64,000 nucleotides of DNA from assembly GCA_033675265.1 (NCBI GenBank), contig JAUJYZ010000103.1, forward strand, positions 150,611 through 214,610. Direction: 5' to 3'. This stretch comes from Actinostola sp. cb2023. Its lineage: Eukaryota > Cnidaria > Anthozoa > Actiniaria > Actinostolidae. How positions within the stretch are numbered: the stretch's first letter is position 1; each line of letters opens with the position of its first letter. Positions 40,961 to 50,758 of the stretch are shown here, one piece after another. The translations under genes and the position numbers were made by a program. The notes under the pieces are model-generated. The model was not told the DNA's origin. It saw only the letters and a program-made list of their open reading frames with translations, and did no database searches.

Positions 40961-42502
40961 ATGGTAACAAAAGAAGATATTGAATTAAAAAAATATTATC
41001 CGCAACACATAGATAATAAATTTCATGCTTATAGGGGTGGTATTAATTTCGATTGGAATGGTGTAGCCTATGATGTATTCAAGAAGGATATTGGGGGTCC
41101 TGTACACCATTATGATGATCCTATCGTTGAACATGCGTTAACTAAGGCGTTGGGTAAACGAATTGATAATACACTGAATAGTCAGATTCCTAATGATTTC
41201 CTTAGTAGTAGGTTTCCAAAAGAATTAAAAATGATTGAAATATTATACCCTGTTATATGCACCCCTTTTGATAAAAAACCTCCAAATTTTAATCCAGTAG
41301 AGATTGATATCTATGTCAAACCTAGTCAGAAATTTACTATAAAACCACGAAACATATTTACTAATCTTGTACTAAAACATGTTACTCAAAAAGAATCAAA
41401 TAAATGGTTGGAAGGTCCTGATATGTCATACTATCCACAACAACTGGCATTTTCAGTCTGGTGTGCAAGTTCTGGTTGTGGTGTTGGAATTGATATGCTA
41501 ACAAAATATACTCCTATGATAAATTCATTGCTCAAATTTCATATCCTCTTCACATCCAGAAGGATATTGGCACAAATGAATATTCCACTACCTGGAGATC
41601 AATACTTTACAAACATTGATAATAAATATAATAAGGCTGGTTATGACAAAGCTTGTCGTGAATTTAATATATCTAGAAATAGCGATTTTAGATTTACTGC
41701 TGATGAGAATGGTGGTTTAGGTCGGTTATACAAGAAAATATTTGATGAGGTAGATGATGTTACAGATGTTTATAATGAAAAAATGGATGGCCTTTTTACA
41801 AATAAATGGCCAAGAGGAAAATTCAAATTCGAAGATGAAGGCTCGTACGGTGGTAATAAACTTGATCATATAAGTCCGTTGGAAAAGCATCCGTACCTAT
41901 ATTTTATGCTAAATGAATCAAAAGGTTTAACCAGAGCCGGACTATCACGATTAAATCAATCGATTGAGGCGTTTGTGTATTGTATTCTGGGAGCTCAAGT
42001 ACAAACCCGATCAAGCATTATTGGTAATTCTGGTTCTGCACAAGAAACACAAACGGTGTTTTTACAACTATTTGAAAGTAGTATAATTGAAACAGATATT
42101 TCTAAAAGTATACAGAGATATCAACTAGCTATTCAACAATCAAAAGAAAAACTAGATCTGGCTATTGCTGTAGGCTGTTGGTTACTACCATCTAGTCTTG
42201 TTATAAATAATAATTCTGTTCATGGATACAATAATAAATTGGTAAGAGCTTCTGCGGATATGAAATTTGGTGTGAATGATATTAATTCTGAAACCAAATC
42301 TATTAGTATAAAACATAACTTGGGTACCTCTAAGGTAAAACTACCACATCAAGATATAAAAAAGATTAACACGGTTGATAAACCTGATAAGATAGATAAC
42401 TTCCATAAACCAACACCAACACCATCTTCAAAAAAACATGAAAATAATTTAATAGTTCTAACTATTGGTACAGCAGGGTTAGCTTGGTATATTTTTCGGT
42501 AG
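40961..42502 (+). CDS. Polinton large protein of unknown function (513 aa)
   Basis: Intact ORF after ACATATATATATTAT. Conserved-looking segments: FHAYRGGINFDW (~22-33), LAFSVWCASSGCGVGIDML (~163-181), LLKFHILFTSRRILAQMNIP (~191-210), GLSRLNQSIEAFVYCILGAQ (~333-352) and WLLPSSLVINNNSVHGYNN. A Pro/Ser/Lys-rich stalk (~465-495) ends in a single hydrophobic C-terminal segment (LIVLTIGTAGLAWYIF), a tail-anchor arrangement. I recall this protein as frequent in cnidarian polintons without assigned function; it could be a surface, vertex or scaffold protein. It is the last plus-strand gene; 42,503-42,622 is AT-rich with an A run (42,586-42,596). Confidence 0.78.
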   Translation: MVTKEDIELKKYYPQHIDNKFHAYRGGINFDWNGVAYDVFKKDIGGPVHHYDDPIVEHALTKALGKRIDNTLNSQIPNDFLSSRFPKELKMIEILYPVICTPFDKKPPNFNPVEIDIYVKPSQKFTIKPRNIFTNLVLKHVTQKESNKWLEGPDMSYYPQQLAFSVWCASSGCGVGIDMLTKYTPMINSLLKFHILFTSRRILAQMNIPLPGDQYFTNIDNKYNKAGYDKACREFNISRNSDFRFTADENGGLGRLYKKIFDEVDDVTDVYNEKMDGLFTNKWPRGKFKFEDEGSYGGNKLDHISPLEKHPYLYFMLNESKGLTRAGLSRLNQSIEAFVYCILGAQVQTRSSIIGNSGSAQETQTVFLQLFESSIIETDISKSIQRYQLAIQQSKEKLDLAIAVGCWLLPSSLVINNNSVHGYNNKLVRASADMKFGVNDINSETKSISIKHNLGTSKVKLPHQDIKKINTVDKPDKIDNFHKPTPTPSSKKHENNLIVLTIGTAGLAWYIFR

Positions 42503-42622
42503 ATTTATACAACCATCAATTTCACAAGCTATAATAGACTTGTGATTTCCTACTATTACATTTTTAATTATTAATTAGTAATGTAACAAAAAAAAAAATA
42601 TCAATCAATTATAACTATTTTA

Positions 42623-43249
42623 TTATTTTAATTCACGTAATTTACTACGATCCTCTAATAAGTTTGGTAAATCACCAGGTTTTAACCCATACTCATAAGG
42701 ATTGAACCCCTTGTTATGAACCCATACGGCCTTATTAATTTTTCTTCTTATAACAGTATTGGTTAAAGCTTCTTGGACTGTAGTATTAAAATAATATTCT
42801 AATTTAATTTTATCATTTTTAAATGTTAATAGATTTCTTCTAATACTAATTAATTTAAGATTATAATTTAAAGCTGAATTTGATAAAGTTTCTAGGAATA
42901 CTTTAATATCCTTGCTTTTCTCATAACCTGAAGTACCCTCATTATAATGGTTTAATTTTGGTAGACTGTCAATGAAAATAAAATGATTACACTTACTAAA
43001 TAATGGGTCTTTGACTGGTTTAAAATCCCAACCAGCGCCGAAATATACTAAGGTATACCCATCTTTATTTGTTTTTAGATTTGATACCTTTATTTCAAGT
43101 ACTGATTGATCTAAAATATTACTAGACATAAAAAATGATTTTGGTTGTTTTTTAATTGGGGTTATTTTCTTTTTCATACTTGTTTTTTCAGGTACTGATT
43201 TTATAGGTTTTTTAATTGGGTTTATCTTCTTTTTCAATGTCGAACTCAT
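42623..43249 (-). CDS. TIR-proximal polinton protein sharing its N-terminus with PolB (208 aa)
   Basis: Reads inward from the right TIR, mirror image of PolB. Residues 1-~55 are lysine/proline-rich with an internal near-duplicate (KKKINPIKKPIKS and KKKITPIKKQPKS), then FFMSSNILDQSVLEIK, almost identical to PolB residues ~15-30. The rest (~60-208) differs: YTLVYFGAGWDFKPV and HFIFIDSLPKLNHY resemble the start of a Rossmann-type fold (a methyltransferase-like YxGxGxD...D arrangement), but no catalytic motif is firm. The shared N-terminus arises because the TIR covers the 5' coding ends of both genes. Confidence 0.7.
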   Translation of the reverse strand: MSSTLKKKINPIKKPIKSVPEKTSMKKKITPIKKQPKSFFMSSNILDQSVLEIKVSNLKTNKDGYTLVYFGAGWDFKPVKDPLFSKCNHFIFIDSLPKLNHYNEGTSGYEKSKDIKVFLETLSNSALNYNLKLISIRRNLLTFKNDKIKLEYYFNTTVQEALTNTVIRRKINKAVWVHNKGFNPYEYGLKPGDLPNLLEDRSKLRELK

Positions 43250-43554
43250 TAGTATACTATTCTATACCATAATATTTTTTTTAATAATAAACGCACTCCA
43301 GGATTAATTTGATAATATCAAGAGATGTATACTATGGAAAGTACTATTTCTTAAAATAAACGCACTTACTTTATTCCCCGTTTTTGGATTTAACATATTT
43401 GATATAACGTAAAGGATTTTCGATATAGATTATACTAAATTGAAATCCTTTATTGTTGAAATAAGGGCATCATATACTTTTATTCTAAAATATGATGGAT
43501 CATTGAGTAGTAGTTTTATGCAAAGTGAGCTCGAATCGGCCATTGCCTACTACT
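43250..43554 (-). repeat. Right terminal inverted repeat of the polinton
   Basis: 305 bp complementary to 29,644-29,947. Similarity continues into the coding region of the minus-strand gene to about 43,088. Its inner end carries the same GGTATAGAATAGTATA promoter-like element. Confidence 0.95.
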
Positions 43555-43631
43555 CCTCGTAACATGACTTCACAAAATGATCAATTAAACAATCAATGAA
43601 GTGACGAACGGCCCCGTCCCCTACCCTGACA

Positions 43632-43942
43632 GTTGGGCGCAGGTCATGATCAGGACCTTGGTAACCTCTGGTCTTTCAGTACAAACCTAAACTTCTTGAA
43701 GTCTCGGAATGCCTTCACAACATGATTCATTTACAAACTGAAACGTACGCTATGCAGTCCCGGAATGCCTTCACTAGTACAATATAATAATGTCTTCAAT
43801 CTCATGGACTCAGATTTCGATTGCGTCTTTTTGATGGGTTTCCTGTGGTAGAGCACGCGCGAAATACGTAAGGTTGGGTTCCCTGTGCATAAAAATGTGA
43901 GTGCATACACAGGCAGCCCAACAATTCTTTCTGAGGCTAATT
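43632..43942. repeat. Right arm of the older inverted repeat and a fold-back fragment
   Basis: 43,632-43,720 mirrors 29,320-29,408. 43,740-43,790 repeats the GGAATGCCTTCACTAGTACAA motif. 43,840-43,942 (TTTTGATGGGTTTCCTGTGG, GGGTTCCCTGTGC, GGCAGCCCAAC) is a piece of the 25.9-26.7 kb fold-back family. Confidence 0.65.
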
Positions 43943-43961
43943 ACTCGGGCCTAGCCCGAGT
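43943..43961 (+). mobile_element. Solitary Helentron-like 5' terminus
   Basis: ACTCGGGCCTAGCCCGAGT, a perfect 19-bp terminal palindrome after TT and followed by TAGAAAATAC, as at the other 5' ends. A second 5' terminus begins 55 bp further on. Confidence 0.6.
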
Positions 43962-43997
43962 TAGAAAATACACTTTCTTTTTTTTATTTTTATTATT

Positions 43998-46900
43998 ACT
44001 CGGGCCCTTCCGAAGGAAGCCCGAGTTATAAAATACAAATTCTTTTTTTTTTTTCATGGTCATAGAATGCGAAGTATTTGATCGTATCGAGTTTCAAGAT
44101 TACTCCTGAAGCAGATAAGGGAAGACAAACGAGACACAAAACTCAAGTAGATTTGAATCTTAGTTTTGAAAGCAGCTGTAAATCTTGAAGCTATCGAAAG
44201 GTCAGGATTCTAGTTCGCTATGTCATGTTTGTTATTAGGCGACATTGGATCCCAGATTAGGCCTTTAGTTGCTAATTATAATAGTACGTGTACAGTTATG
44301 TCCTTGAGTATTTATAATTGAACTCACGACCAGCGATGTAACTACATCTAATACGGAAAGCTATATGTACAGAAGTCATGCAAACAGTCGAGGCAGTCGA
44401 GACTGAAAAGCAAGCCATCGAAACGCATACGCTTACTACATACCAGATACGCATACTCTAAATCTTCCTCGAGCGTTTTCGAAAGGGCTGTTCTACGACT
44501 TCATTCCACGAACTCGAACTCATCAAAAAACGAACTGAAAATCAAATGAAATGAACTCAAAAACTATCATGACCTCGCTATGTCATGTTTGTTATTAGGC
44601 GACATTGGACCCCAGAGTAGGCCTTTTGTTGCTAATTTTGATTTGCTCTCGACCATATATCCATTGTCAATGAAATATTGTCAATGGCAATAAAGCTCGA
44701 TCGAGCAAGAGGCCGCGCGCCGTAGACTAATGCATCAAACATGTAGGCAAGGTACCGTGCAGAATACTTACACATGTAGATTGTACGTGTTGGAATGTTT
44801 CAGAGATAGATTATAAAGATAACAGTGATCTAATCTGTTTATTCAGCGAAAACCGTGCAGAATACGATTGTACGTGTTGCAATGTTTCAGGGATAGATTA
44901 TAAAGATAAAACACTATGGTTTAGAATGATCATAAAGTATACAGGGCGCATGCGCTGTAGAGCCCAATATGCTTTCTGGGGTCGACGAAGAACGCTCAAA
45001 ACAGGTCAGTGAACGGCAAAAATACAAAAGAAGGTGCTCAATGAGCGTATAGTCGGGCAATATGACAATGACAGTTGCGTGACGAGGAAGGATATTTGTG
45101 TCGGTGAACATCGATAAAGATCTTCGACTCTTCGATACGTTTTTAAACGTAATTGAGGTCACTTGAGGGTGCATATTAATGGCGCCAAAAACGGATCGAA
45201 TATTTCCGAAAGCCTATCGACCTAAATCCGAAAGTATGATTCGCTCAAACAGTTTGCGAGCGTGTATCGAACGTAATCCGAATTATTGTTCGCTCAGGAC
45301 AGATACTGAGATAGTGCTAAGTCATCGTATTCGACGACTAGAAGTGAAAGAAGCAGTTGACCCTGTGCAGAAGAAAAATTATGTTGTATTCAAGGCAAGC
45401 CATCCATCGGTTCCTCTTAAATACGCTCTCACATACAAACGCATACGCCGATTCGTGTGGGCCAACTCTAAAAGATGTTGAGCGTTTTCGAAAGGGCCTT
45501 TACACGAACTCATCAAAAGCAAATCAATTGAAATTAAAGTCAAAAGGTAAACAATTGAACTCAAGCTCAAAAGCAAATCAAATGAACTCAAGAACTATAA
45601 TACAAATGAACTCTAATGTTGACTTAAATGTGAACTCAACTGAGTACTGCCTAGCCAAGCATGTATATCACAACTTGAAGCCAGATGTACTGATTCAGAA
45701 GTGTGATTCCAACACGTACATGAACAAATCCAAAGGTGAGAAAACAACTTTGAAATCGCATCAAGAAGAACACAAATCTGATTCGAAAATGAAGTCAATG
45801 ATCCTTGTTTACATTCTGTTTATATTTTTTATTGAGTTAATCTTGTTAAAAATAGTATTTTTCTATATCAAAGAGAGAGTTTTAATGCAGTGCATATACC
45901 GTCGTTATCACCGTCATACCGTCATGGCCAACGATCAAGGTGAACAAGCAAGTTTGACTGAAAATAGACTAAGTGCTATAGATGCCTTTGTAAATATATC
46001 TGAAGCCAGTGTACAAGTTCAGCTGAATGTCAATAATGATGAATTAAATACAATAAACAATGTAAGATCTCCGTCACTATGCCATGTTTGTTGCTTGTGA
46101 TAGTACTTGCACCGTTAGTAATAGTAGTAGAATACACCGCCATGCTCATCGTGATCGAGAGCCAAGCAGAATTTCTTTCAAAAGCTTGACGTCTATTTTC
46201 CGAAAAAGTAGGAAATTAAGAAAGTACATTCGACGTATCATCAAGAAACAGGTTCTAGCATCGTCAAATATTCATCTTTTTCTCAAGAATATACGTATTA
46301 TTGCCCTGAATGTCTACTCTTACTCTGATGTTAAATGCAAAGTATACTACAGAAGTAGAATACATTCTTTCAGCAAAACTATTTATGGTGTCGGCAACAA
46401 TTTATAATCTTAAAGGGTTTGAAAAGAAATTTTAAAGTAAAATCCAATGCAATAATATCACAATATATGGTTTCCCACAAAAATCTTAATCACAGGAAAG
46501 TATTGTGTCAATCTGCATTGTGTACAGATGTAGAGAAAAATCCTGGTCCCACTCCATTGATTGATCCCAATAAAACAGTAAAGGCACCTTATAGTCAAGG
46601 TAGTATTGTGGTATTTGGTCAAAGTGTAGGACAACAGTGTGTAGCTATGTCATTATGTGCAATTTTAGAGATCTGGAGTTGTTTTATTAACACAACAAAA
46701 CTCAATTTTCAGTAAAATTTTCAGTTTATTGGACATCCAACAAAGATGCTTGGAAGACTCTTCTTGGGTGAGCTTACAAATCAGTGAAGACTTCACATAC
46801 GTTTTTGACGCTAAAAACGGCAGGTTCTTTCTCTTATCAGTCAAACCTGCCTCGAAGTCGAACGGTCGTATAAACAGTATGAATAAATTATATTATTCTT

Positions 46901-47437
46901 ACGAGGGAGAGAGCTCAAAGTGCAAGAGAGACCTACGGACAGACATAACTATACAAGCGGTATTAAAAAAATATCCATAGGGGGGGTTGCAACCCCCAGA
47001 ACCCTCCCCCTGGATCCGCCCCTGGATACTAAGATAGTTTTAAGCCATCGTCTTCGAAAACTAGAAGTATAAGAAGTAGTTGATCTGGCCAAAAGGTAAA
47101 TTATCTTGTATTTAAGACAAGCCATCCACAGTTCTTCTTAAATACGCTCTCACATACAAACAACATACGCCGATTCGTGTGGGCCAACTCTAAAAGATGT
47201 TCAGCGTTTTCCACTGGGCCTTTACACGACTGAACTCATAAAAATTAAAGCAATTCAATTGAACTCTAAGTCAAAACGTTATCAAATCAACTCAAACTCA
47301 ACAGCAAATCAAATGAACTCGACACATATATACATAGTCTCCCTCGTCACGCAACTGTCAGTCATTGTCCGGTCTCTCCTCACGCAACTGACATTGTCCT
47401 TATCATAAGCCCGAGTATACGCTCATTGAGCGTCTTG
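43998..47437 (+). mobile_element. Helentron/HINE-like element 1 (3.44 kb) with decayed 2A-type gene
   Basis: The 5' end is a 29-bp hairpin starting ACTCGGGCCCTTCC and followed by TATAAAATAC. The 3' end has the inverted copy GCCCGAGT (47,409-47,416), a hairpin ACGCTCATTGAGCGT (47,419-47,433) and CTTG. T lies on both sides (43,997; 47,438), with no target duplication. The interior includes segments repeated at 47,460-47,830, 48,660-48,830, 62,760-63,000 and 63,170-63,520 (AGTTTCAAGATTACTC; TACAGTTATGTCCTTGAGTA), and a decayed coding region at 45,179-46,980. A degenerate inverted 3' end at 45,033-45,058 indicates nested or rearranged copies. The end structure agrees with what I recall of Helentrons; no Rep/helicase is present. 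Confidence 0.55.
45179..46980 (+). pseudogene. Decayed mobile-element gene with a 2A-like peptide
   Basis: Coding remnants run through several frames. 45,179-45,481: basic segment (RIFPKAYRPKSESMIRSNS). 45,481-46,100: Asn/Lys/Ser-rich repeats and a membrane-like helix (MILVYILFIFFIELILLKIV). 46,084-46,407: basic segment. 46,419-46,715: LNHRKVLCQSALCTDVEKNP then GP, i.e. a 2A-like DVEKNPGP at 46,527-46,550, followed by KAPYSQGSIVVFGQSVGQQC and VAMSLCAIL. 46,729-46,980: residual frame. 2A peptides cause ribosome skipping before the final Pro. The part after it recalls proteins I associate with papain-fold/deubiquitinase-like domains next to PIF1-type helicases in fish and cnidarian repeats, with the QQC as candidate nucleophile. 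Frame changes and short frames show it is dead here. 47,030-47,260 is a second, shorter copy of 45,310-45,500. Confidence 0.5.
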
Positions 47438-48576
47438 TTATTATTTTTTTCAGGTGAAGGAATGACAAAAAAATGCGAAGAATGCGATGTATTTGATCCT
47501 ATCGAGTTTCAAGATCTTCAAGCTATTAAGTTCAGGATTGTAGTTGATCATTCCACGATGAAGCTAAGGCGCGTTTGCTTTTGTTATAAATGAAACGACA
47601 TCTTTCAGAGTGGGCCCACACGAATAGCCGTATGCTTTTGTCTGTGAAATGAGCCTGTTTAAAGCCCGTGTTTTATCGGCTGTTCTATAACGCCTTTCCA
47701 CGAACTCGAACTCATATCCAAAAATGAATTGAAAAGCAAATGAACATGACCTCGCTATGCGATGTTTGTTGCTTAATTGTAATATTACGTGTACAGTTAT
47801 GTCCTTGAGTATTTATAATTAAACTCACGACCAGCGATGTAGCAACATCTATTGACAGAAAGCTATATGTACAGAAGTCATGCAAACAATCGAACCAGTC
47901 GAGTTATTTTCAGTAACTCACGATGGATGTTTATTTTATTCCACGTTTGAAAAATTCGTGTTCTTTTCAGTAAGATGACAGTTGTAAAGTGATCCTTATC
48001 TGAGTCATACATCTATTAGGCGACCTAATTTTAGAACCGTTGATTTAAAACCGAATTTCCACGCTCAAAACAGGTCAGTGAACGGCAAAAATACAATCGA
48101 AATCAAAACGTCCTTAGATTTTAGGGATCTATTACAGAAGAAGACGCTCAATGACGAGGGAGAATTGTGTCTGACTCATAGATAAAGATCTCCGCGGACT
48201 CTTGTTATAATTAAACTCACGACCAACGCCGGTCATGTATAACTCCATCTATTGACAGAAAGCTATATGTACAGAAGTCATGCAAACAGTCGAGCCAGTC
48301 GAGTTATTTTCAGTAACTCATGATGGATGTTTATTTTATTCCACGTTTGAAAAATTCAGAAGAAAAAGGAATCGTAAAAATCGTACTTCAAAACTACATC
48401 AAAGCATTTAAGGAAAGCAAGGTCAATAGTTCGTAAATCGAGATCGTATAGCCCTTCATCTGGCAGACATATAGTCTCCCCCTCGTCACGCAACTGTCAG
48501 TCATTGTCAGGTCTCTCCTCACGCAACTGACATTGTCCTTTTCATAAGCCCGAGTGTACGCTCATTGAGCGTCTTG
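47438..48576 (+). mobile_element. 5'-truncated or rearranged Helentron-like copy
   Basis: Contains interior motifs of element 1 (47,470-47,530; 47,790-47,910; 48,205-48,310) and ends with GCCCGAGT (48,548-48,555), hairpin ACGCTCATTGAGCGT (48,558-48,572) and CTTG. No matching 5' hairpin is visible at its start. No gene. Confidence 0.5.
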
Positions 48577-48578
48577 TT

Positions 48579-49388
48579 ACTCGGGCCCAGGCCGCAGGCC
48601 GCCCGAGTTAGAAAATGCGTTTTTCGGTAGTAGTAGTCGTAGTTTTTTTAGTCGGTTAAAGAATGACGAAAGTATGCGACGTATTTAATCGTATCCGGAG
48701 TTTCAAGATTACTCCGCAGATTTGAAAAGATAAAGGAGACACAGGACTCAAGTAGATTATGAATCTTAGTTTTGAAAGCAGCTGTAGATCTTCAAGCTAT
48801 TAAAAGGTCAGGATTCTAGTTCATCGTTCAATGACTAGAAGTGGTAAAAGGACTAGAAGCTCGCTTAAAATATATATTTTTTTAAACAAACGCGAGGCCG
48901 TTATCGGAACCATCTGACCTATGCAACCTCAAGACGTATCATGTTCGTACTCACCGGACTAATAGTCTCCCTCGTCACTCAACTGTCACTGATTGTCATG
49001 ACGTCAGAGAAATTATATTGTATTGAAGAAGATGTCCTTGTTTTATTCGACGTTCGAACCGTAACTCGAACCCGAACTCGATTCCAAACTCGACGTTTCG
49101 GGATCTGAAGCTAGATCCCGAAACACAAACTCATCAAAATCAAATCAATTGAACTCAAAGTCAAAAGGTAATCAAATGAACTCAAAGGCAAATCAAATGA
49201 ACTCGACACATACATGTATATACATAGTCTCCCTCGTCACGCAACTGTCAGTCATTGTCAGGTCTCTCCTCGCGCAGCTGACATTGTCCTTGTTCTTCAA
49301 CCAACTGGCATTCATTTTCAAGTACTTCCTCGAACAACTGACATTTTCCTTTTCACAATGCCCGAGTGAACGCTCATTGAGCGTCTTG
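48579..49388 (+). mobile_element. Helentron/HINE-like element 2 (810 bp, complete ends)
   Basis: Starts with a 30-bp hairpin (ACTCGGGCCCAGG...GCCCGAGT) only two bases after the previous copy's CTTG, and ends GCCCGAGT, ACGCTCATTGAGCGT, CTTG. T on both sides. The interior has the shared AAGATTACTC segment at the left and the CTCCCTCGTCACGCAACTGT segment at the right; it is non-coding, so the copy is non-autonomous. Confidence 0.65.
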
Positions 49389-49398
49389 TTATAATATA

Positions 49399-49440
49399 CA
49401 AGACGCTCAATGAGCGTATACTCTGGCATTATTGAAAAGG
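49399..49440 (-). mobile_element. Inverted 3' end, tail-to-tail with element 2
   Basis: CAAG then ACGCTCAATGAGCGT (49,403-49,417) then ATACTCTGGC: the complement of the 3' structure, only ten bases from the end of element 2. The body on the right (49,440-49,789) is unrecognised. Confidence 0.6.
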
Positions 49441-49789
49441 ATAATGCAGTAGACGAAATGATATGCCTGTAGGCTTAATCGCTAAATGTTATAACCAAAC
49501 AAACCAAGACGCCTCCCGTAGCTAGACAAAGTCTCAGACAAGTGATCGAATTTCGTAGTGACCTCAACACAACAAGAATGTGCAGGCCGACGTTATCAGA
49601 ACCATCTAAGCATGAACATACGTCCTAAGTACGTAATTTAGACGAAACTCGATGATTCGCAGATCTCTATCTCTGCTCACCGACGCACACCATATATTGG
49701 CAGAACAAGCCATTGCTATCTCAAAATTGACAGATGAAGCGGAGACTATAAAGTCATCCTTCCATGACAAGCTCAACACGAACATTATT

Positions 49790-50226
49790 AGTCGGGCTTC
49801 CTGTGGAAGCTCCGACTCTAAAAATGAGAAGCGTTCTTTGTCGTCGTTGACCTCAAATCCAGCGCATGCGCCCTGTGCCGGCCGAAGGAGACATGAAGTC
49901 TGGCCAAGAAAGATTAGAAAGCACAAACCAATCAGGGAAAGCACCGGAGGTCAAGGGGCCAACATATAAGTCTTTTGTCGTCTAAGTCTAAATTTAGATT
50001 GAAACAGGACGCTCTAGTAGCGTGAAGCCGGGCTATTAACGTTTTTACTGATATACTGTAAAGTTCGCAGTACTGAAATTGCAAGGAAAGCATGTTCTAT
50101 CGAGCTCGAGTCACGCAACGACGAGCAACCAAACACTGTTTTAATCGCACTATAAGATATCTATATTTAGTTCAAATAGGTTACATTTCATTTAGAAGCC
50201 CGACTTCACGCTAGAAGAGCGTCTAG
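49790..50226 (+). mobile_element. Helentron/HINE-like element 3 (437 bp, second subfamily)
   Basis: Starts with a hairpin AGTCGGGCTTCC...CCGACT followed by CTAAAAATG. The 3' end has GCCCGACT (50,198-50,205), hairpin ACGCTAGAAGAGCGT (50,208-50,222) and CTAG, then TT. The subterminal repeat matches the altered 5' end (AGTCGGGC), so the two ends have co-varied relative to elements 1 and 2. T flanks both sides. An inverted, degenerate 3' end at 50,005-50,033 lies inside. Related 5' end on the minus strand at 52,190-52,284. Confidence 0.6.
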
Positions 50227-50442
50227 TTATTATTAGTCGGCGGGATTTTCAGATTTCCAGAAGGAAATTATTTTGGGTACATTTGATTTTTACCTATCAA
50301 TTTGGAATACCATAAAGGCATCAGTTTGTCCATATGCGTAAATTAGGTTGTAAACCATAGATAATACATTAGAAACGAAGATTTCAACAATACCAGAAGA
50401 TAGACCTTAAACGAACAGCGTGTTTGTATGTGAGATGAGCGT

Positions 50443-50474
<32 letters not shown>

Positions 50475-50599
50475 AACGGGAAAAGATATAGTCATAAAAT
50501 GCGCTCTTTGGTTTTTTATTTTTTTATTTTTCGTAGTAGACAAATTGCAAAGAATTTGTTCGTATCGAGGTTCAGGTCAAAAGTCAAATTCCAAAGTAT

Positions 50600-50758
50600 A
50601 TATACCTTATTTGACATTTTAGTGTGTAGTACGGCTTGATATTTTTACGAGTCTGCAGTATTTTGTCGAGCCCGTAGGGCGAGACAAAATACAAAGACGA
50701 GTAAAAATTTCCAGCCGTACTCCTCAATAAAATGTTAAATAAGTTATTTATTATCCAA
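50600..50758. repeat. Imperfect ~160-bp palindrome
   Basis: Arms with AGTACGGCT, TTTTTAC, GTATTTTGTC mirror each other around GAGCCCGTAGGGC; a MITE-type structure. 50,227-50,599 and 50,759-51,283 show no credible gene. Confidence 0.65.

Larger units (their letters stand above)
29644..43554. mobile_element. Full-length Maverick/Polinton (adintovirus-like) element
   Basis: A 13.9-kb element starting AGTAGTAGGC and ending with its complement. It is flanked by CCTCG on both sides (29,639-29,643 and 43,555-43,559). If the last T is counted in the target, the duplication is the canonical 6 bp, TCCTCG. It carries the diagnostic set: protein-primed PolB, DDE integrase of retroviral type, packaging ATPase, major capsid and penton-like proteins. 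Gene order from the left: PolB (+), integrase (-), capsid, ATPase and eight further plus-strand genes, then one minus-strand gene reading inward from the right TIR. No maturation protease was recognised. Frame damage is concentrated in the capsid gene and PolB; most other ORFs are intact, suggesting a fairly recent insertion. As an integrated virus-like element it is described here only. Confidence 0.95.

Noticed and set aside
44914..45174. 86-residue minus-strand ORF
   Set aside because: Lies over the degenerate inverted Helentron-like 3' end; composition shows no protein-like features.
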